Shown: positions 48,209 through 58,664, counted from the first letter of the stretch. The stretch: 64,000 nt of DNA from Pseudomonas taiwanensis (GCF_013393345.1 NZ_QJRF01000067.1:186001-250000), one strand, 5' to 3'. A program made the numbers and translations. The notes: a model not told the origin generated them from the sequence alone.

Positions 48209-48816
48209 GGCTGGCCTCCTCGCAGGGTCAGGTAGAAGTTGTGCAGGCGCTCCACCTCGGTACGCAGCCACTCCAGGCCGCGGTCGTTGAGCAGCACGTC
48301 GTCCGCATGCTTGAGGCGCTCTTCGCGGGTGGCCTGTACTTTCAATATGGCTTGGACCTGCTCTTCGGGCACTTTGTCCCGCTGCATTGTGCGCTGGACT
48401 TGCATCTCTTCCGGCGCATCCACCAGCAGCACGCGCTGGGTCAAGCGAGACTGGCCGGACTCGATCAGCAGCGGTGAAACCAGAATGGCGTAAGGGGATT
48501 CGGCGCGAGCCAGGTACTGGCTGATTTCTTGGCCAATCAGTGGATGCAGCAGGGCTTCCAGCCAGCGACGTTCGTCGGCGTTGTCGAAGATCCGTTGACG
48601 CAGCGCGGCACGGTCAAGCTGACCATCCGCTTGCAGTACGTCATCACCGAAATGCTCGGCGATTTTTGCCAGTGCGGGGCGACCGGGTTCGACAACCCAA
48701 CGTGCGGCATGGTCGGCGTCCACCAGATGCACGCCAAGCTCGCTGAAGTGGGCGGCAACGGCGCTCTTGCCGCTGCCAATACCGCCCGTAAGGCCAAGAA
48801 TCCAGGGTTTGTTCAT
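48205..48816 (-). CDS. coaE: Dephospho-CoA kinase
   Basis: A 203-aa P-loop kinase performing the last step of CoA synthesis. The N-terminal Walker A is [13 protein letters not shown], followed by [18 protein letters not shown]-type segment has RMQRDKV-like Arg residues ([13 protein letters not shown]). The start overlaps the pilD stop (ATGA), and the stop overlaps the yacG start. Confidence 0.95.
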   Translation of the reverse strand: MNKPWILGLTGGIGSGKSAVAAHFSELGVHLVDADHAARWVVEPGRPALAKIAEHFGDDVLQADGQLDRAALRQRIFDNADERRWLEALLHPLIGQEISQYLARAESPYAILVSPLLIESGQSRLTQRVLLVDAPEEMQVQRTMQRDKVPEEQVQAILKVQATREERLKHADDVLLNDRGLEWLRTEVERLHNFYLTLRGGQP

Positions 48817-49685
48817 TTGAAACCGGCGAATTGCAGATAGGTCGCCGTTATTTGATCACCCCAGAGCAGCGCAATCCAGCCGGCAATCGCCAGGTAAGGA
48901 CCGAAGGGGATGGGGGTTGCTGTGTCCTGGTTGCGCAGGCGCAGCATGATCACGCCCAACACCGCGCCCACCAGGGAAGACAGCAGGATGGTCAGCGGGA
49001 GCACCTGCCAGCCACCCCAGGCGCCGAGCATTGCCAGCAGCTTGAAGTCACCGTGGCCCATGCCTTCCTTGCCCGTCACCAGCTTGAACAGCCAGTAAAC
49101 CGACCACAGGCTCATGTAGCCGGCAACCGCTCCCCAGAGCGCGTCTTCCAGGCTGGCGAACAGGCCTTGGCTGTTGAGGATAAGGCCAAGCCAAAGCAGA
49201 GGCAGGACCAGTACGTCCGGCAGCAGTTGGTGATCGACGTCGATCATGCTCATCGCCAGCAGACCCCAGGTCAGCACCAGGAAAGTCCCGGCTTGCCAGC
49301 CGAAACCGAAATGCAAGGCGACATAGGCGGACAGCACACCACACAAAAGCTCCACCAAGGGATAGCGCTTGCTGATGGGGGCCTTGCAGGAGGAGCACTT
49401 ACCGCCCAGAGCCAGGTAGCTCACGACCGGGATATTCTCCCAGGCGCGAATTTCATGGCTGCAATGAGGGCAGCGGGAGTTCGGGAGAATGAGGTTGAAC
49501 ACGGGGCCTTTCGGCTCGGCCGGCAGTTCCAGCGCCTCGCGGGCCTGTTCCTGCCAGTCGCGCATCATCATTGCTGGCAGCCGATGGATCACCACATTCA
49601 GGAAACTGCCCACCAGCAGGCCAAGCAGCAGGACGCAGAAAGCAAAGGCCAGCACGTGGCTGGCCAGAAAGTCGATCAACTGCAT
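48813..49685 (-). CDS. pilD: Prepilin peptidase / N-methyltransferase
   Basis: A 290-aa polytopic membrane aspartic protease that removes leaders from type IV prepilins and type II secretion pseudopilins and methylates the new N-terminus. Cytoplasmic zinc-site cysteines are Cys72, Cys75, Cys97 and Cys100. Catalytic Asp149 ([12 protein letters not shown]) and Asp213 ([13 protein letters not shown]) sit at the same residue numbers as in P. aeruginosa PilD. It processes the PilA, PilE, FimU, FimT, PilV, PilW and PilX products of this window. It overlaps coaE by 4 bp. Confidence 0.97.
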   Translation of the reverse strand: MQLIDFLASHVLAFAFCVLLLGLLVGSFLNVVIHRLPAMMMRDWQEQAREALELPAEPKGPVFNLILPNSRCPHCSHEIRAWENIPVVSYLALGGKCSSCKAPISKRYPLVELLCGVLSAYVALHFGFGWQAGTFLVLTWGLLAMSMIDVDHQLLPDVLVLPLLWLGLILNSQGLFASLEDALWGAVAGYMSLWSVYWLFKLVTGKEGMGHGDFKLLAMLGAWGGWQVLPLTILLSSLVGAVLGVIMLRLRNQDTATPIPFGPYLAIAGWIALLWGDQITATYLQFAGFK

Positions 49686-49689
49686 TTGC

Positions 49690-50907
49690 TTAGACGACGC
49701 TGCCGAGTTGGAAAATGGGGAGGTACATCGCGATGATCAGGCCACCGACCAACACACCGAGCACGGCCATGATCATGGGCTCCATCAGGGAAGTTAGGCC
49801 GTCGACGGCGTTGTCCACTTCGGCTTCGTAGAAGCCTGCAACCTTGTCGAGCATGTCATCCAATGCACCGGACTCTTCGCCGATAGCGGTCATCTGTATA
49901 GCCATGGCTGGGAATACGCCGGTGGTGCGCATCGAAAAATTTAGCTGCATGCCGGTGGAAACATCCTGCTTTACCTTGAGCACCGCCGTTCGGAACACGA
50001 CGTTTCCGCTGGCTCCTGCCACCGAATCCAGCGCGTCCACGAGAGGAACGCCTGCCGCGAATGTAGTGGCCAATGTACGCGCGAAGCGAGCTACTGCAGA
50101 TTTGTAGAGGATGTCGCCAATGATCGGGAGTTTCAGCACTGACCGATCAGTCCAATCCCGAAACTTCTCGGAACTCTTGTGGGCGCGTTGAATGACAAAA
50201 CCCGCGACGAAGAATACCGCAAGGACGACAAACCACCAGTTCTGCAGTAATTCCGAAAGACCAATCACCATCAGTGTGAAAGCGGGAAGCTCCGCACCAA
50301 AGTTCTCGAAGACCATCTGGAACTGTGGCACAACCTTGATCAGCAAGATCGCTGAAACGACGATGGCGACAACGACCACGGCGATCGGATAGTTCATCGC
50401 CTTTTTGATCTTGGCCTTTAGTGCCTCGGTCTTTTCCTTGTAGGTTGCGATACGGTCTAGCAGGGTTTCTAGGGCGCCCGCCTGCTCACCAGAGTCCACT
50501 AGGTTGCAATACAGCTCATCGAAGTATTCAGGCTTCTTCCGGAGGGAGTTAGCTAGGCTATTACCTGACGAGACTTCCTGCTTGACCTCATTCACCAGCG
50601 TGCGCATCGCCGGCTTCTCGAAGCCTTCACCAATGATGTCGAACGACTGCATAAGAGGCACGCCGGCCTTCATCATGGTGGCCAGTTGGCGGGTAAACAG
50701 AGCGATGTCCAGGGGCTTGATCTTCTTCCCTGCACTCAGCAGCGAGGTAGATTTCTTGCGTACCTTGGTAGGGTTGATGCCCTGTTTGCGCAACTGCGCT
50801 TTTACCAGCGCCGGATTCTGTCCCGAAAGTTCACCCTTGACCTTGCTACCTTTCTTATCCGTGCCTTCCCAGGTGAAGGTACTAGTTTTCAGCGCTTTTT
50901 CCGCCAT
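49690..50907 (-). CDS. pilC: Type IV pilus inner-membrane platform protein PilC
   Basis: A 405-aa GspF-type protein coupling the PilB motor to pilin insertion. Two T2SSF repeats are visible: LFTRQLATMMKAGVPLMQSF and RFARTLATTFAAGVPLVDAL. Three hydrophobic helices lie at about 170-190, 220-240 and 375-400. The stop is 4 bp before the pilD start; the gene starts 2 bp after the pilB stop. Confidence 0.96.
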   Translation of the reverse strand: MAEKALKTSTFTWEGTDKKGSKVKGELSGQNPALVKAQLRKQGINPTKVRKKSTSLLSAGKKIKPLDIALFTRQLATMMKAGVPLMQSFDIIGEGFEKPAMRTLVNEVKQEVSSGNSLANSLRKKPEYFDELYCNLVDSGEQAGALETLLDRIATYKEKTEALKAKIKKAMNYPIAVVVVAIVVSAILLIKVVPQFQMVFENFGAELPAFTLMVIGLSELLQNWWFVVLAVFFVAGFVIQRAHKSSEKFRDWTDRSVLKLPIIGDILYKSAVARFARTLATTFAAGVPLVDALDSVAGASGNVVFRTAVLKVKQDVSTGMQLNFSMRTTGVFPAMAIQMTAIGEESGALDDMLDKVAGFYEAEVDNAVDGLTSLMEPMIMAVLGVLVGGLIIAMYLPIFQLGSVV

Positions 50908-50909
50908 GG

Positions 50910-52616
50910 TTAATCCTTGGTCACGCGGTTGACTTCCTCAAGGCTGGTGATGCCTTTCATGGCTTTTACCAGGCCGGAGGTTCGCAGGTCACTGAAGCCA
51001 TCGCGGCGCGCCTGCTGGGCGATCTGGATGGAGTTGCCTTCCTCCATAATAAGCTGCTGCAGGGGGGGCGTGATTTTAACCACTTCATAAATACCCACTC
51101 GGCCCTTGTAGCCCTGGTTGCAGTTTTCGCAGCCTACCGGCCCGTAAAGCTTGAAACTGCCAACTCTGTCCTCCGGAAAACCTTCTTTGAGCAGTGTTTC
51201 TCGTGGGATATCCAGTTCCTTCTTGCAATGGCCACACAATTTGCGCGCCAGGCGCTGGGCGATGATGAGGTTGACCGACGTGGCAATGTTGAAGGCCGGC
51301 ACGCCCATATTGCGCAAACGCGTCAACGTTTCGGCGGCGCTGTTGGTGTGCAACGTCGAAAGCACCATATGGCCGGTTTGGGCCGCCTTGATGGCAATTT
51401 CGGCCGTTTCCAGGTCACGGATTTCGCCCACCATGATCACGTCCGGATCCTGACGCAGGAAGGCACGCAGGGCCTGGGCGAAGTCCATGCCCTGTTTTGG
51501 GTTGACGTTGACCTGGTTGATGCCTTCGAGGTTGATCTCCACCGGGTCTTCAGCCGTGGAAATGTTTATATCCACGGTGTTGAGAATATTGATGCCGGTA
51601 TACAAGGAAACCGTTTTGCCTGAGCCAGTAGGTCCAGTTACCAGAATCATCCCCTGCGGTTGCTTCAGGGCGGTCAGGTAGAGCTCCTTTTGTTCTTCCT
51701 CGTAGCCCAATGCATCAATACCCATCTGCGCACTGGTGGGGTCGAGAATCCGCATCACGATCTTCTCGCCCCACAGGGTAGGCAGGGTGTTGACGCGGAA
51801 GTCGATGGATTTCGCCTTGGAAATCTTCATCTTGATCCGGCCGTCCTGAGGCTTTCGGCGCTCAGAAATATCCAGCGCAGCCATGACCTTCAGACGGGCT
51901 GCAATGCGGCTGGCCAACTGGATCGGTGGTTTGGCCACCTCATGTAGCATGCCGTCGGTGCGGAAGCGAACCCGGTAGGCGCGCTCGTAGGGCTCGAAGT
52001 GCAGATCCGAGGAGCCGCCCCGAATGGCGTCCAGCAGCATCTTGTTGACGAAGCGTACCACCGGCGCATCGTCGGCATCTGCACCGCCCGGATTATCCTT
52101 CTTGTCCTCGTCAACTGCTTCAACGTCCACGCCATCTAGGTCAACGTCTCCAAGGTCCTCCATGCCGCTGTTGGCAGAGTCGAAGAATTTCTCGATAGCA
52201 TCTCCCAGCTTGTCGTCTTCGACCAGGATCGCTTCGGTGTTCAGACCGGTACTGAACTGGATATCGGTAACGGCTTGGTGATTCGTGGGGTCGGAAATGG
52301 CGACGAATAACTTGTTGCCGCGACGCCATAAGGGAAGGGCACGGTGCTGGCGAATCAGCTTCTCGCTGACGAGTTCCTTGGGTTGTGAATCCTTGTCGAC
52401 GCTGCTCAAGTCGAGGAAGGCGACCCCAAACTGTTCGGCAGCCATCTCAGCCAAGTCGCGGCTCTTCAGCAGCTTGTTCTGCACAAGATACGTAATCAGC
52501 GGAATCTTGTTGCGCTGTGCTTGGGTGTGGGCCTGAAGCGCGCTTCTTTCATCCAGCAAATTGGTGAGAACCAACTGTTTGGCAAGGCCAGAAAGCGTGG
52601 GCGAGGTTTCAGTCAT
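50910..52616 (-). CDS. pilB: Type IV pilus extension ATPase PilB
   Basis: A 568-aa hexameric secretion ATPase powering pilus extension. An N-terminal MshEN-type domain (about 1-150; some such domains bind c-di-GMP) precedes the GspE core with Walker A GPTGSGKTVSLY, an Asp box, DPDVIMVGEIRDLETAEIA (Walker B) and the His box. The tetracysteine zinc site is CGHCKKE ... CENCNQG. ATG 52616 gives a length close to the 566 aa of P. aeruginosa PilB; the in-frame ATG 52643 remains possible. It is divergent from pilA. Confidence 0.96.
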   Translation of the reverse strand: MTETSPTLSGLAKQLVLTNLLDERSALQAHTQAQRNKIPLITYLVQNKLLKSRDLAEMAAEQFGVAFLDLSSVDKDSQPKELVSEKLIRQHRALPLWRRGNKLFVAISDPTNHQAVTDIQFSTGLNTEAILVEDDKLGDAIEKFFDSANSGMEDLGDVDLDGVDVEAVDEDKKDNPGGADADDAPVVRFVNKMLLDAIRGGSSDLHFEPYERAYRVRFRTDGMLHEVAKPPIQLASRIAARLKVMAALDISERRKPQDGRIKMKISKAKSIDFRVNTLPTLWGEKIVMRILDPTSAQMGIDALGYEEEQKELYLTALKQPQGMILVTGPTGSGKTVSLYTGINILNTVDINISTAEDPVEINLEGINQVNVNPKQGMDFAQALRAFLRQDPDVIMVGEIRDLETAEIAIKAAQTGHMVLSTLHTNSAAETLTRLRNMGVPAFNIATSVNLIIAQRLARKLCGHCKKELDIPRETLLKEGFPEDRVGSFKLYGPVGCENCNQGYKGRVGIYEVVKITPPLQQLIMEEGNSIQIAQQARRDGFSDLRTSGLVKAMKGITSLEEVNRVTKD

Positions 52617-52801
52617 GACAAGTGTCGTCGATGGATTTGACATTGCCTTATAACGTAGATGCGACGGGCCGCCAAATGGTCAGCCAGCGGGTGACAAAAA
52701 AAGGCAGTTACTGGCTTTTCGTGTGCTGTCGAGCGTCTGAGGGTTTGGCTGCAAGCGGGCGGAGGCCGTATTGATCGGTGGGAGGTTGGCGCGGCGAGAT
52801 T

Positions 52802-52818
52802 TGGCACGGTAAGTGCTT
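52802..52818 (+). promoter_or_regulatory. Sigma-54 (RpoN) promoter of pilA
   Basis: TGGCACGGTAAGTGCTT has GG at 52803-52804 and GC at 52815-52816 with exactly 10 bases between, matching the -24/-12 consensus. It lies about 50 bp before the pilA start. PilR, encoded at 29147-30484, is the expected activator. Confidence 0.82.
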
Positions 52819-52863
52819 TAAAGCGTTTAGGTCGTTCGACCTTCAACAATTTGGAGATACATA

Positions 52864-53289
52864 ATGAAGGCTCAAAAAGGCTTTACCCTGATTGAACTCA
52901 TGATCGTGGTTGCCATTATCGGCATCTTGGCGGCAATTGCTCTGCCGGCATACCAGAACTATGTAAAGCGTGCTGCTTACTCTGAAGTTACTGCCGGTAT
53001 GGAGCCCTTCAAGGTTGGCGTGGCTGAGTGCTATCAGACTGAAGGTGGTCTGGGTACGTGCGGTGCAGCAGGTACTCATGGCATTCCGCCGGCACTGGCC
53101 AGCCGTACCGTTGGCGTGCTTAACGCGGTTAGCGTAGGAGCAAACGGGGTTATTACCGCGACGCCGAACGCAGTCAAAGGTATTGCGGCGACTGAGACCT
53201 GTGTCCTTACTCCGGCTGAAGGTGCCGGTAGCGTGCTGACCTGGACCTTCAGCGGTGGTTGTGTCACTGCAGGCTACGTCAAGCAGTAA
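52864..53289 (+). CDS. pilA: Major type IV pilin PilA
   Basis: A 141-aa class IVa major pilin. The leader MKAQKG is cut by PilD before [20 protein letters not shown]; Glu5 is present. Four Cys are seen (56, 66, 113, 133). The pair Cys113-Cys133 likely forms the C-terminal disulfide loop, and the extra pair Cys56-Cys66 a second one. The chain ends in VKQ, without the C-terminal Ser glycosylated by TfpO in group I P. aeruginosa pilins. TTGGAGATACATA provides a strong ribosome binding site. Confidence 0.97.
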   Translation: MKAQKGFTLIELMIVVAIIGILAAIALPAYQNYVKRAAYSEVTAGMEPFKVGVAECYQTEGGLGTCGAAGTHGIPPALASRTVGVLNAVSVGANGVITATPNAVKGIAATETCVLTPAEGAGSVLTWTFSGGCVTAGYVKQ

Positions 53290-53335
53290 TGAATTCTGCA
53301 GCAGCTTCGGCTTGACCGTTCTGCTTGTGTAGTAA

Positions 53336-53363
53336 CAATGCCTCGCGACGCGAGGCATTGTTT
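53336..53363 (+). terminator. Terminator of pilA
   Basis: CAATGCCTCG-CGACG-CGAGGCATTG followed by TTT, 46 bp after the pilA stop. The short T-run may allow some readthrough into the next gene. Confidence 0.75.
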
Positions 53364-53395
53364 CATTCGGGTTTTAGAAAAGTGAGGCTCTTGAA

Positions 53396-55012
53396 ATGAG
53401 GGAAGCGCAGCGTGCCTTGGTGTTGCTCTTGCTGTTTTGTGCGCTGCTGGGATTGTGCCTCCCGTTCCTGTCAAATCCGCTGATTTTTGATGATCTCTAT
53501 CTGTTTCGACCTGAGGCAATGGCAAGTTACCTTCAGCATGGATTCCTGCTTGAACCGCGCGGGTGGGTAAATGCAAGCTTTGCATTAACTCAGTCTATAT
53601 TCGGCGATGAGGTACTCTGGGAGCGTCTTGGTAATTTGTTTGTACACATGCTGGTCTGTGTCGCACTGTACTTCTTCTCGCATAGGCTTATTTTGGATCT
53701 GGACGTATATCCGGGCCGTTATGTCAGCTCGGGTGCGGCTGCTCTGTTGGCAGCTGGGTTGTTTGCATTTCATCCTATTGCTGTTTATACCCAGGCTTAT
53801 CTAGCTCAGCGCACAATCCTGTGTGCTACGCTCTTTGTGCTTTTGAGTTTGCATGCGTTTTGGCGTGGTCTATCTGGAGCGAGAGTTGCTCTTTGGGGGG
53901 CTGTCCCTCTTTTTGTTATTGCCAGTCTAGCCAAGGAGCACGTAGTGATGCTTCCTGTGGCGGCCGTGTTGCTTTTGGCGCTGCATCTTCGAAGTGGGTT
54001 GCAATTGAGGGTTCCGAGATTTGAAGTGTTCGCTGTTCTGGTGTTGTTGTTTGCCACTTCTATCGCAATCACTTGTTACTCCAAATGGGTTCTCCTTAGT
54101 CCTTATGAGCAAATGACTGGTGAGGTTCTGGAGGGTGAGCTAGATGTTTCGAGTTCATTGCTCTACCCGCTAAGTGTTCTTAATCAGGCTGGCCTGTTCT
54201 TTAAGTATTTCTTGCTTTGGTTGCTACCAAATCCCTCTTGGATTTCGATAGACATGCGAGAAGCCTTTCCCCTGGATTTTAATTCTCTGTCCCTCTGGCT
54301 AGGGGTTGCTGTCTTCTCTGTATATGGTGTTGTTGCGGTTCTGTTGCTTTGGAAGGGGAGGGTATTGGGTTTGTTAGGGTGGGCTTTAATTATGCCCGGT
54401 ATAATGTTTTTCACTGAATTTTCCACCGTGAGACTGCAGGAATGTTTCGTTCTGTATCGTAGCTACTTGTGGATGCCTATTGTTTTTGTTGCAGTTGCGG
54501 TGTTGGCTAGGCGTTTGAGTAGGAACATTATTTTTGTGCTTGTTCCGCTGCTTTCGCTGTTTTATCTGTCTCTATCATTGGACCGGCTAAGCGTGCTTTC
54601 CCATCCATTTTCGGCCTGGATGGAAGCACAGCAGTTATTGGAGCGACGCGGTGAGGCGGCTGGAGTTCTAGGTGGATATAGAATTTATTATAATGTCGCA
54701 GTAACTCAGTATGCGGTTGGGCGGAAGCAGGAGGCGCTTGAGAATTATACAAAGTCACTGGAGCGTAAACCGTCATACGCTATTGCTCGACTTAATCGCG
54801 GAATCATATATTTGGAGCGGAAGGAGTGGGTGTTTGCGCTGGCGGACTTTGACCGAGCGATTGAGGCATTTCCCGGGTTTGTAAAACCCCACTTGGGGCG
54901 AGCGGAGGCGCTGGATGGTTTAGGGCGACATGACGAAGCGAAAGCGGCATTGCAAACAGCTTGCGATATGGGCGCACGCAATATCTGCTCTCAGCTTCAA
55001 GCACGAAAATAG
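53396..55012 (+). CDS. Membrane GT-C-like protein with C-terminal TPRs, candidate pilin glycosyltransferase
   Basis: A 538-aa protein. About ten hydrophobic helices span residues 7-405; three TPR-like repeats follow (about 435-530: YNVAVTQYAVGRKQEALENY, ARLNRGIIYLERKEWVFALA, PHLGRAEALDGLGRHDEAKA). The first extracytoplasmic loop has the acidic pair Asp32-Asp33 (LIFDDLYLF), and FAFHPIAVYTQAYLAQR and YRSYLWMP recall GT-C/TMTC-type O-mannosyltransferases. It is visibly AT-richer than its surroundings and sits between pilA and tRNA-Thr, the accessory-gene slot that holds pilin-modification genes in P. aeruginosa. Transfer of sugar to pilin is inferred, not shown. Confidence 0.72.
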   Translation: MREAQRALVLLLLFCALLGLCLPFLSNPLIFDDLYLFRPEAMASYLQHGFLLEPRGWVNASFALTQSIFGDEVLWERLGNLFVHMLVCVALYFFSHRLILDLDVYPGRYVSSGAAALLAAGLFAFHPIAVYTQAYLAQRTILCATLFVLLSLHAFWRGLSGARVALWGAVPLFVIASLAKEHVVMLPVAAVLLLALHLRSGLQLRVPRFEVFAVLVLLFATSIAITCYSKWVLLSPYEQMTGEVLEGELDVSSSLLYPLSVLNQAGLFFKYFLLWLLPNPSWISIDMREAFPLDFNSLSLWLGVAVFSVYGVVAVLLLWKGRVLGLLGWALIMPGIMFFTEFSTVRLQECFVLYRSYLWMPIVFVAVAVLARRLSRNIIFVLVPLLSLFYLSLSLDRLSVLSHPFSAWMEAQQLLERRGEAAGVLGGYRIYYNVAVTQYAVGRKQEALENYTKSLERKPSYAIARLNRGIIYLERKEWVFALADFDRAIEAFPGFVKPHLGRAEALDGLGRHDEAKAALQTACDMGARNICSQLQARK

Positions 55013-55018
55013 ATCCGT

Positions 55019-55048
55019 TTGCCCATGGGATGGATGAAGTGCTAGCTT
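55019..55048 (+). promoter_or_regulatory. Possible promoter of tRNA-Thr
   Basis: TTGCCC (55019-55024), 18-bp spacer, TAGCTT (55043-55048), then GC-rich sequence to the tRNA start at 55059. A moderate match. Confidence 0.4.
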
Positions 55049-55058
55049 ACGCTCCGCC

Positions 55059-55134
55059 GCCGGTGTAGCTCAGTCGGTAGAGCAGCTCATTCGTAATGAG
55101 AAGGTCGAGGGTTCGATTCCTTTCACCGGCACCA
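55059..55134 (+). tRNA. tRNA-Thr (CGT)
   Basis: 76 nt. The acceptor GCCGGTG pairs with CACCGGC, and ACCA is encoded. The anticodon CGT lies in CTCATTCGTAATGAG. The pilA-tRNA-Thr neighbourhood is a known variable site in P. aeruginosa. Confidence 0.97.
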
Positions 55135-55144
55135 TGATCCAAAC

Positions 55145-55173
55145 AAAAAGCCCCGCAATCGCGGGGCTTTTTT
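55145..55173. terminator. Bidirectional terminator between tRNA-Thr and nadC
   Basis: AAAAAGCCCCGC-AATC-GCGGGGCTTTTTT serves both the tRNA and convergent nadC. It is of the AAGCC...GGCTTTT form but carries no element. Confidence 0.92.
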
Positions 55174-55190
55174 GTTGTCTGGTGTTTGGC

Positions 55191-56126
<936 letters not shown>

Positions 56127-56210
56127 CTAGAAGTCAGAGGGCATGCCGTGCGTTTGTCGGTGGGAAGCCCTGCATCTGTGACTTAATTCATGTCTGTAGG
56201 AAAACGCCGC

Positions 56211-56238
56211 TTGGTTGTCACAGCAGCATCCCTATAAT
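56211..56238 (+). promoter_or_regulatory. Sigma-70 promoter of the DUF1631 paralogue 2 gene
   Basis: A perfect TATAAT (56233-56238) with TTGGTT (56211-56216) 16 bases upstream, about 115 bp before the start codon. The rest of the 56040-56353 gap shows nothing recognisable. Confidence 0.5.
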
Positions 56239-56353
56239 GACGTCGGAAATTTCTATTTTTGACGCCAGATGCTTGACGTTATGGATGACTCCCCATGTTC
56301 GAATCGTGGTCCGATAGGTCCTTTGGAAGGGCTCGGCCTGCGGGAGGCTCGTG

Positions 56354-58627
56354 ATGCAGACCGACGCTAAGGTGGTGCCGCTGAACAAGGGGGCCGCCCA
56401 GCAATCGCCAACCTCGCCGGTAGGAAGGCTGCCCGTGGCCTTGATCCAGGTGCGCGACAAAGTGGCATTGCAGCTGAAGCAGACGCTTCAGGTGCTGTTC
56501 GACAATGCGGACGACACCCTCTTCGAGATGGCGGACCGTGCCACCAGCAACGCCGAGCAGAATGCCTTCTTCGAGGCGATGCGCGACCTGCGGCTCAAGC
56601 GCAAGAGCATCGAGCGGACCTTCCTGCAGAAGGTCTTCGAGTCATTCTCGTCCCTCAATCAGTACGAGATAGGCAAGGCGCCGCAACTGGATAAGGTGTC
56701 CTTCGACACCCTGTCCCTGGTGCAGAACGACGAACTCGAAGAAGCCGTGGCGCTGGACGCCATGGTCGCCAAGGTGATGACTCGCGATGGCATTGCCCTC
56801 GGCCACCTCACCACCCGCCTGAATACCCTGGTCAGCAAGAAGGTCGAGGACAAGTCCAACCCGTTGGGCCCGCGTCTGCTGTGCGAGGTTTTCCTCGATG
56901 CGTGTCGCAGCCTTGGCGTCGAGATCAAGGTCAAGCTGATCATCCTCAAGCTGTTCGAGAAGTACGTACTCACCGAGCTGGACCAGATCTACGCCGAAGC
57001 CAACCAACTGCTGGTAGCGGCCGGCGTGCTGCCGGACCTGCGTTCTGCACCGGCGCGGCGCCAACCGCATCAGTCCGCCCCCAGTGCGCCGCCACCCCAG
57101 TCTGGTGCTGCGACCGTGGGCGCTGGGCAAGCCCATGACGAGGGCGTGCAAGAAGTCTTCGGTGTACTTCAGGACCTGCTGTCCCAGGTTCGCGGCACCG
57201 CGTTTCCAGCACGCCAGCATCCCGCCGACGCGGTGCCGGTGAGCAGCATCGATCTGATGCGACTGCTATCGCACCTGCAGCAGCATCTGCCACAACAGCA
57301 CAACGATGACTACGACCTGCGCGTGAGCCTCGACCAGTTGCTGACCCGCGCCAGTGCCCGCAGCGGCCGCGCACGGGTGGTGGGGCAGGTGGACGACGAT
57401 GTCATCAACCTCGTTTCGATGCTCTTCGAGTTCATCCTCGACGACCGCACCCTGCCGGATTCGCTCAAGGCCCTCATCGGCCGGATGCAGATCCCCATGC
57501 TCAAGGTCGCCCTGCTGGACAAGACCTTCTTCAGTCGTGGCAGCCATCCGGCGCGTCGCCTGCTCAACGAAATCGCCTCCGCCGCGCTGGGTTGGGTGGA
57601 GCAAGACGATGCCCAGCGCGACAATCTCTACCAGCGCATCGAACAAGTGGTGCAGCGCCTGCTGAACGACTTCGTCGACGATCCGGCGATCTTCTCCGAG
57701 TTGCTTGCCGAGTTCCTTTCCTACACCGGTGACGAGCGCCGTCGCAGCGAGCTCCTGGAGCAGCGCACCCGCGATGCCGAAGAAGGCCGCGCGAAGGCGG
57801 AATTGGCTCGTCGGCAGGTAGAGGAAGCGCTCAATCAGCGTCTGCTGGGCCGCACCCTGCCGGAAGTGGTGGTGCGCCTGCTGCAGGAAGCCTGGAGCAA
57901 GGTCATGCTGCTGAGCTGCCTCAAGCACGGCGTGGAGTCGTCTGAATGGCAGGCCAGCCAGCAGACGATGGACGACCTGATCTGGAGCGTGGAGCCTCAC
58001 GAGGCCCCCGAGGCGCGCGCCCGCCTGCTGGAGTTGGTGCCGGGCCTGCTCAAGTCCCTGCGCGAAGGGCTGGCCAGCGCCGCGTTCGATCCCTTCTCCA
58101 CCAGTGAATTCTTCAGCCAGCTGGAGGCCTTGCACGTCCAGGCTTTCCAGCGTTTCCGCAAACCCGAGCCGGTGGAAGTGGTGGCCGACGACGGCCTCGA
58201 GTCACCGCCTCTGCTGCTCGATCTGCCGGATGAAGATGAGCCGGAAGAGGACGCACCGGCCATGGTTGCCGTGGTCGAGGAAATCGTCCTGGCCGCACCC
58301 GGTGAATCCCAGGTGCAGGAGCCCGAGGTCAGCCTGGCGGATGACGAAGAGGCCCTTGGTTTTGTCGATAACCTGCGAGTCGGCAGCTGGGTCGAGTTCC
58401 AGGAAGACGAAGAGCACAAGCTGCGCTGCAAGTTGGCGGCGCTGATCAAGCCCACCGGCAAGTACATCTTCGTCAACCGTACCGGTATGAAGGTGCTGGA
58501 GAAGACCCGAATGGGCCTCGCGGTGGAGTTCCGCCGTCAGGCGATTCGTCTGCTGGACGATGCCCTCCTGTTCGATCGCGCACTGGAATCGGTGATCGGC
58601 AACCTGCGTCGGCTCAAGGGAGCTTGA
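56354..58627 (+). CDS. DUF1631 family protein, paralogue 2
   Basis: A 757-aa relative of the protein at 40532-42835, with the same order of conserved blocks: FDNADDTLFEMADRATSNAE, FFEAMRDLRLKRKSIERTFL, DDDVINLVSMLFEFILDD, and a C-terminal WVEFQEDEEHKLRCKLAALI continuing to KYIFVNRTGMKVLE. An acidic linker lies at about 625-660. GGGAGG lies 6 bases before ATG 56354. Being kept in two diverged copies suggests non-redundant roles; biochemical function is unknown. Confidence 0.85.
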   Translation: MQTDAKVVPLNKGAAQQSPTSPVGRLPVALIQVRDKVALQLKQTLQVLFDNADDTLFEMADRATSNAEQNAFFEAMRDLRLKRKSIERTFLQKVFESFSSLNQYEIGKAPQLDKVSFDTLSLVQNDELEEAVALDAMVAKVMTRDGIALGHLTTRLNTLVSKKVEDKSNPLGPRLLCEVFLDACRSLGVEIKVKLIILKLFEKYVLTELDQIYAEANQLLVAAGVLPDLRSAPARRQPHQSAPSAPPPQSGAATVGAGQAHDEGVQEVFGVLQDLLSQVRGTAFPARQHPADAVPVSSIDLMRLLSHLQQHLPQQHNDDYDLRVSLDQLLTRASARSGRARVVGQVDDDVINLVSMLFEFILDDRTLPDSLKALIGRMQIPMLKVALLDKTFFSRGSHPARRLLNEIASAALGWVEQDDAQRDNLYQRIEQVVQRLLNDFVDDPAIFSELLAEFLSYTGDERRRSELLEQRTRDAEEGRAKAELARRQVEEALNQRLLGRTLPEVVVRLLQEAWSKVMLLSCLKHGVESSEWQASQQTMDDLIWSVEPHEAPEARARLLELVPGLLKSLREGLASAAFDPFSTSEFFSQLEALHVQAFQRFRKPEPVEVVADDGLESPPLLLDLPDEDEPEEDAPAMVAVVEEIVLAAPGESQVQEPEVSLADDEEALGFVDNLRVGSWVEFQEDEEHKLRCKLAALIKPTGKYIFVNRTGMKVLEKTRMGLAVEFRRQAIRLLDDALLFDRALESVIGNLRRLKGA

Positions 58628-58664
58628 GCCGGACCAAAGTGCGGGACTTCTGCACACCGCTTTT

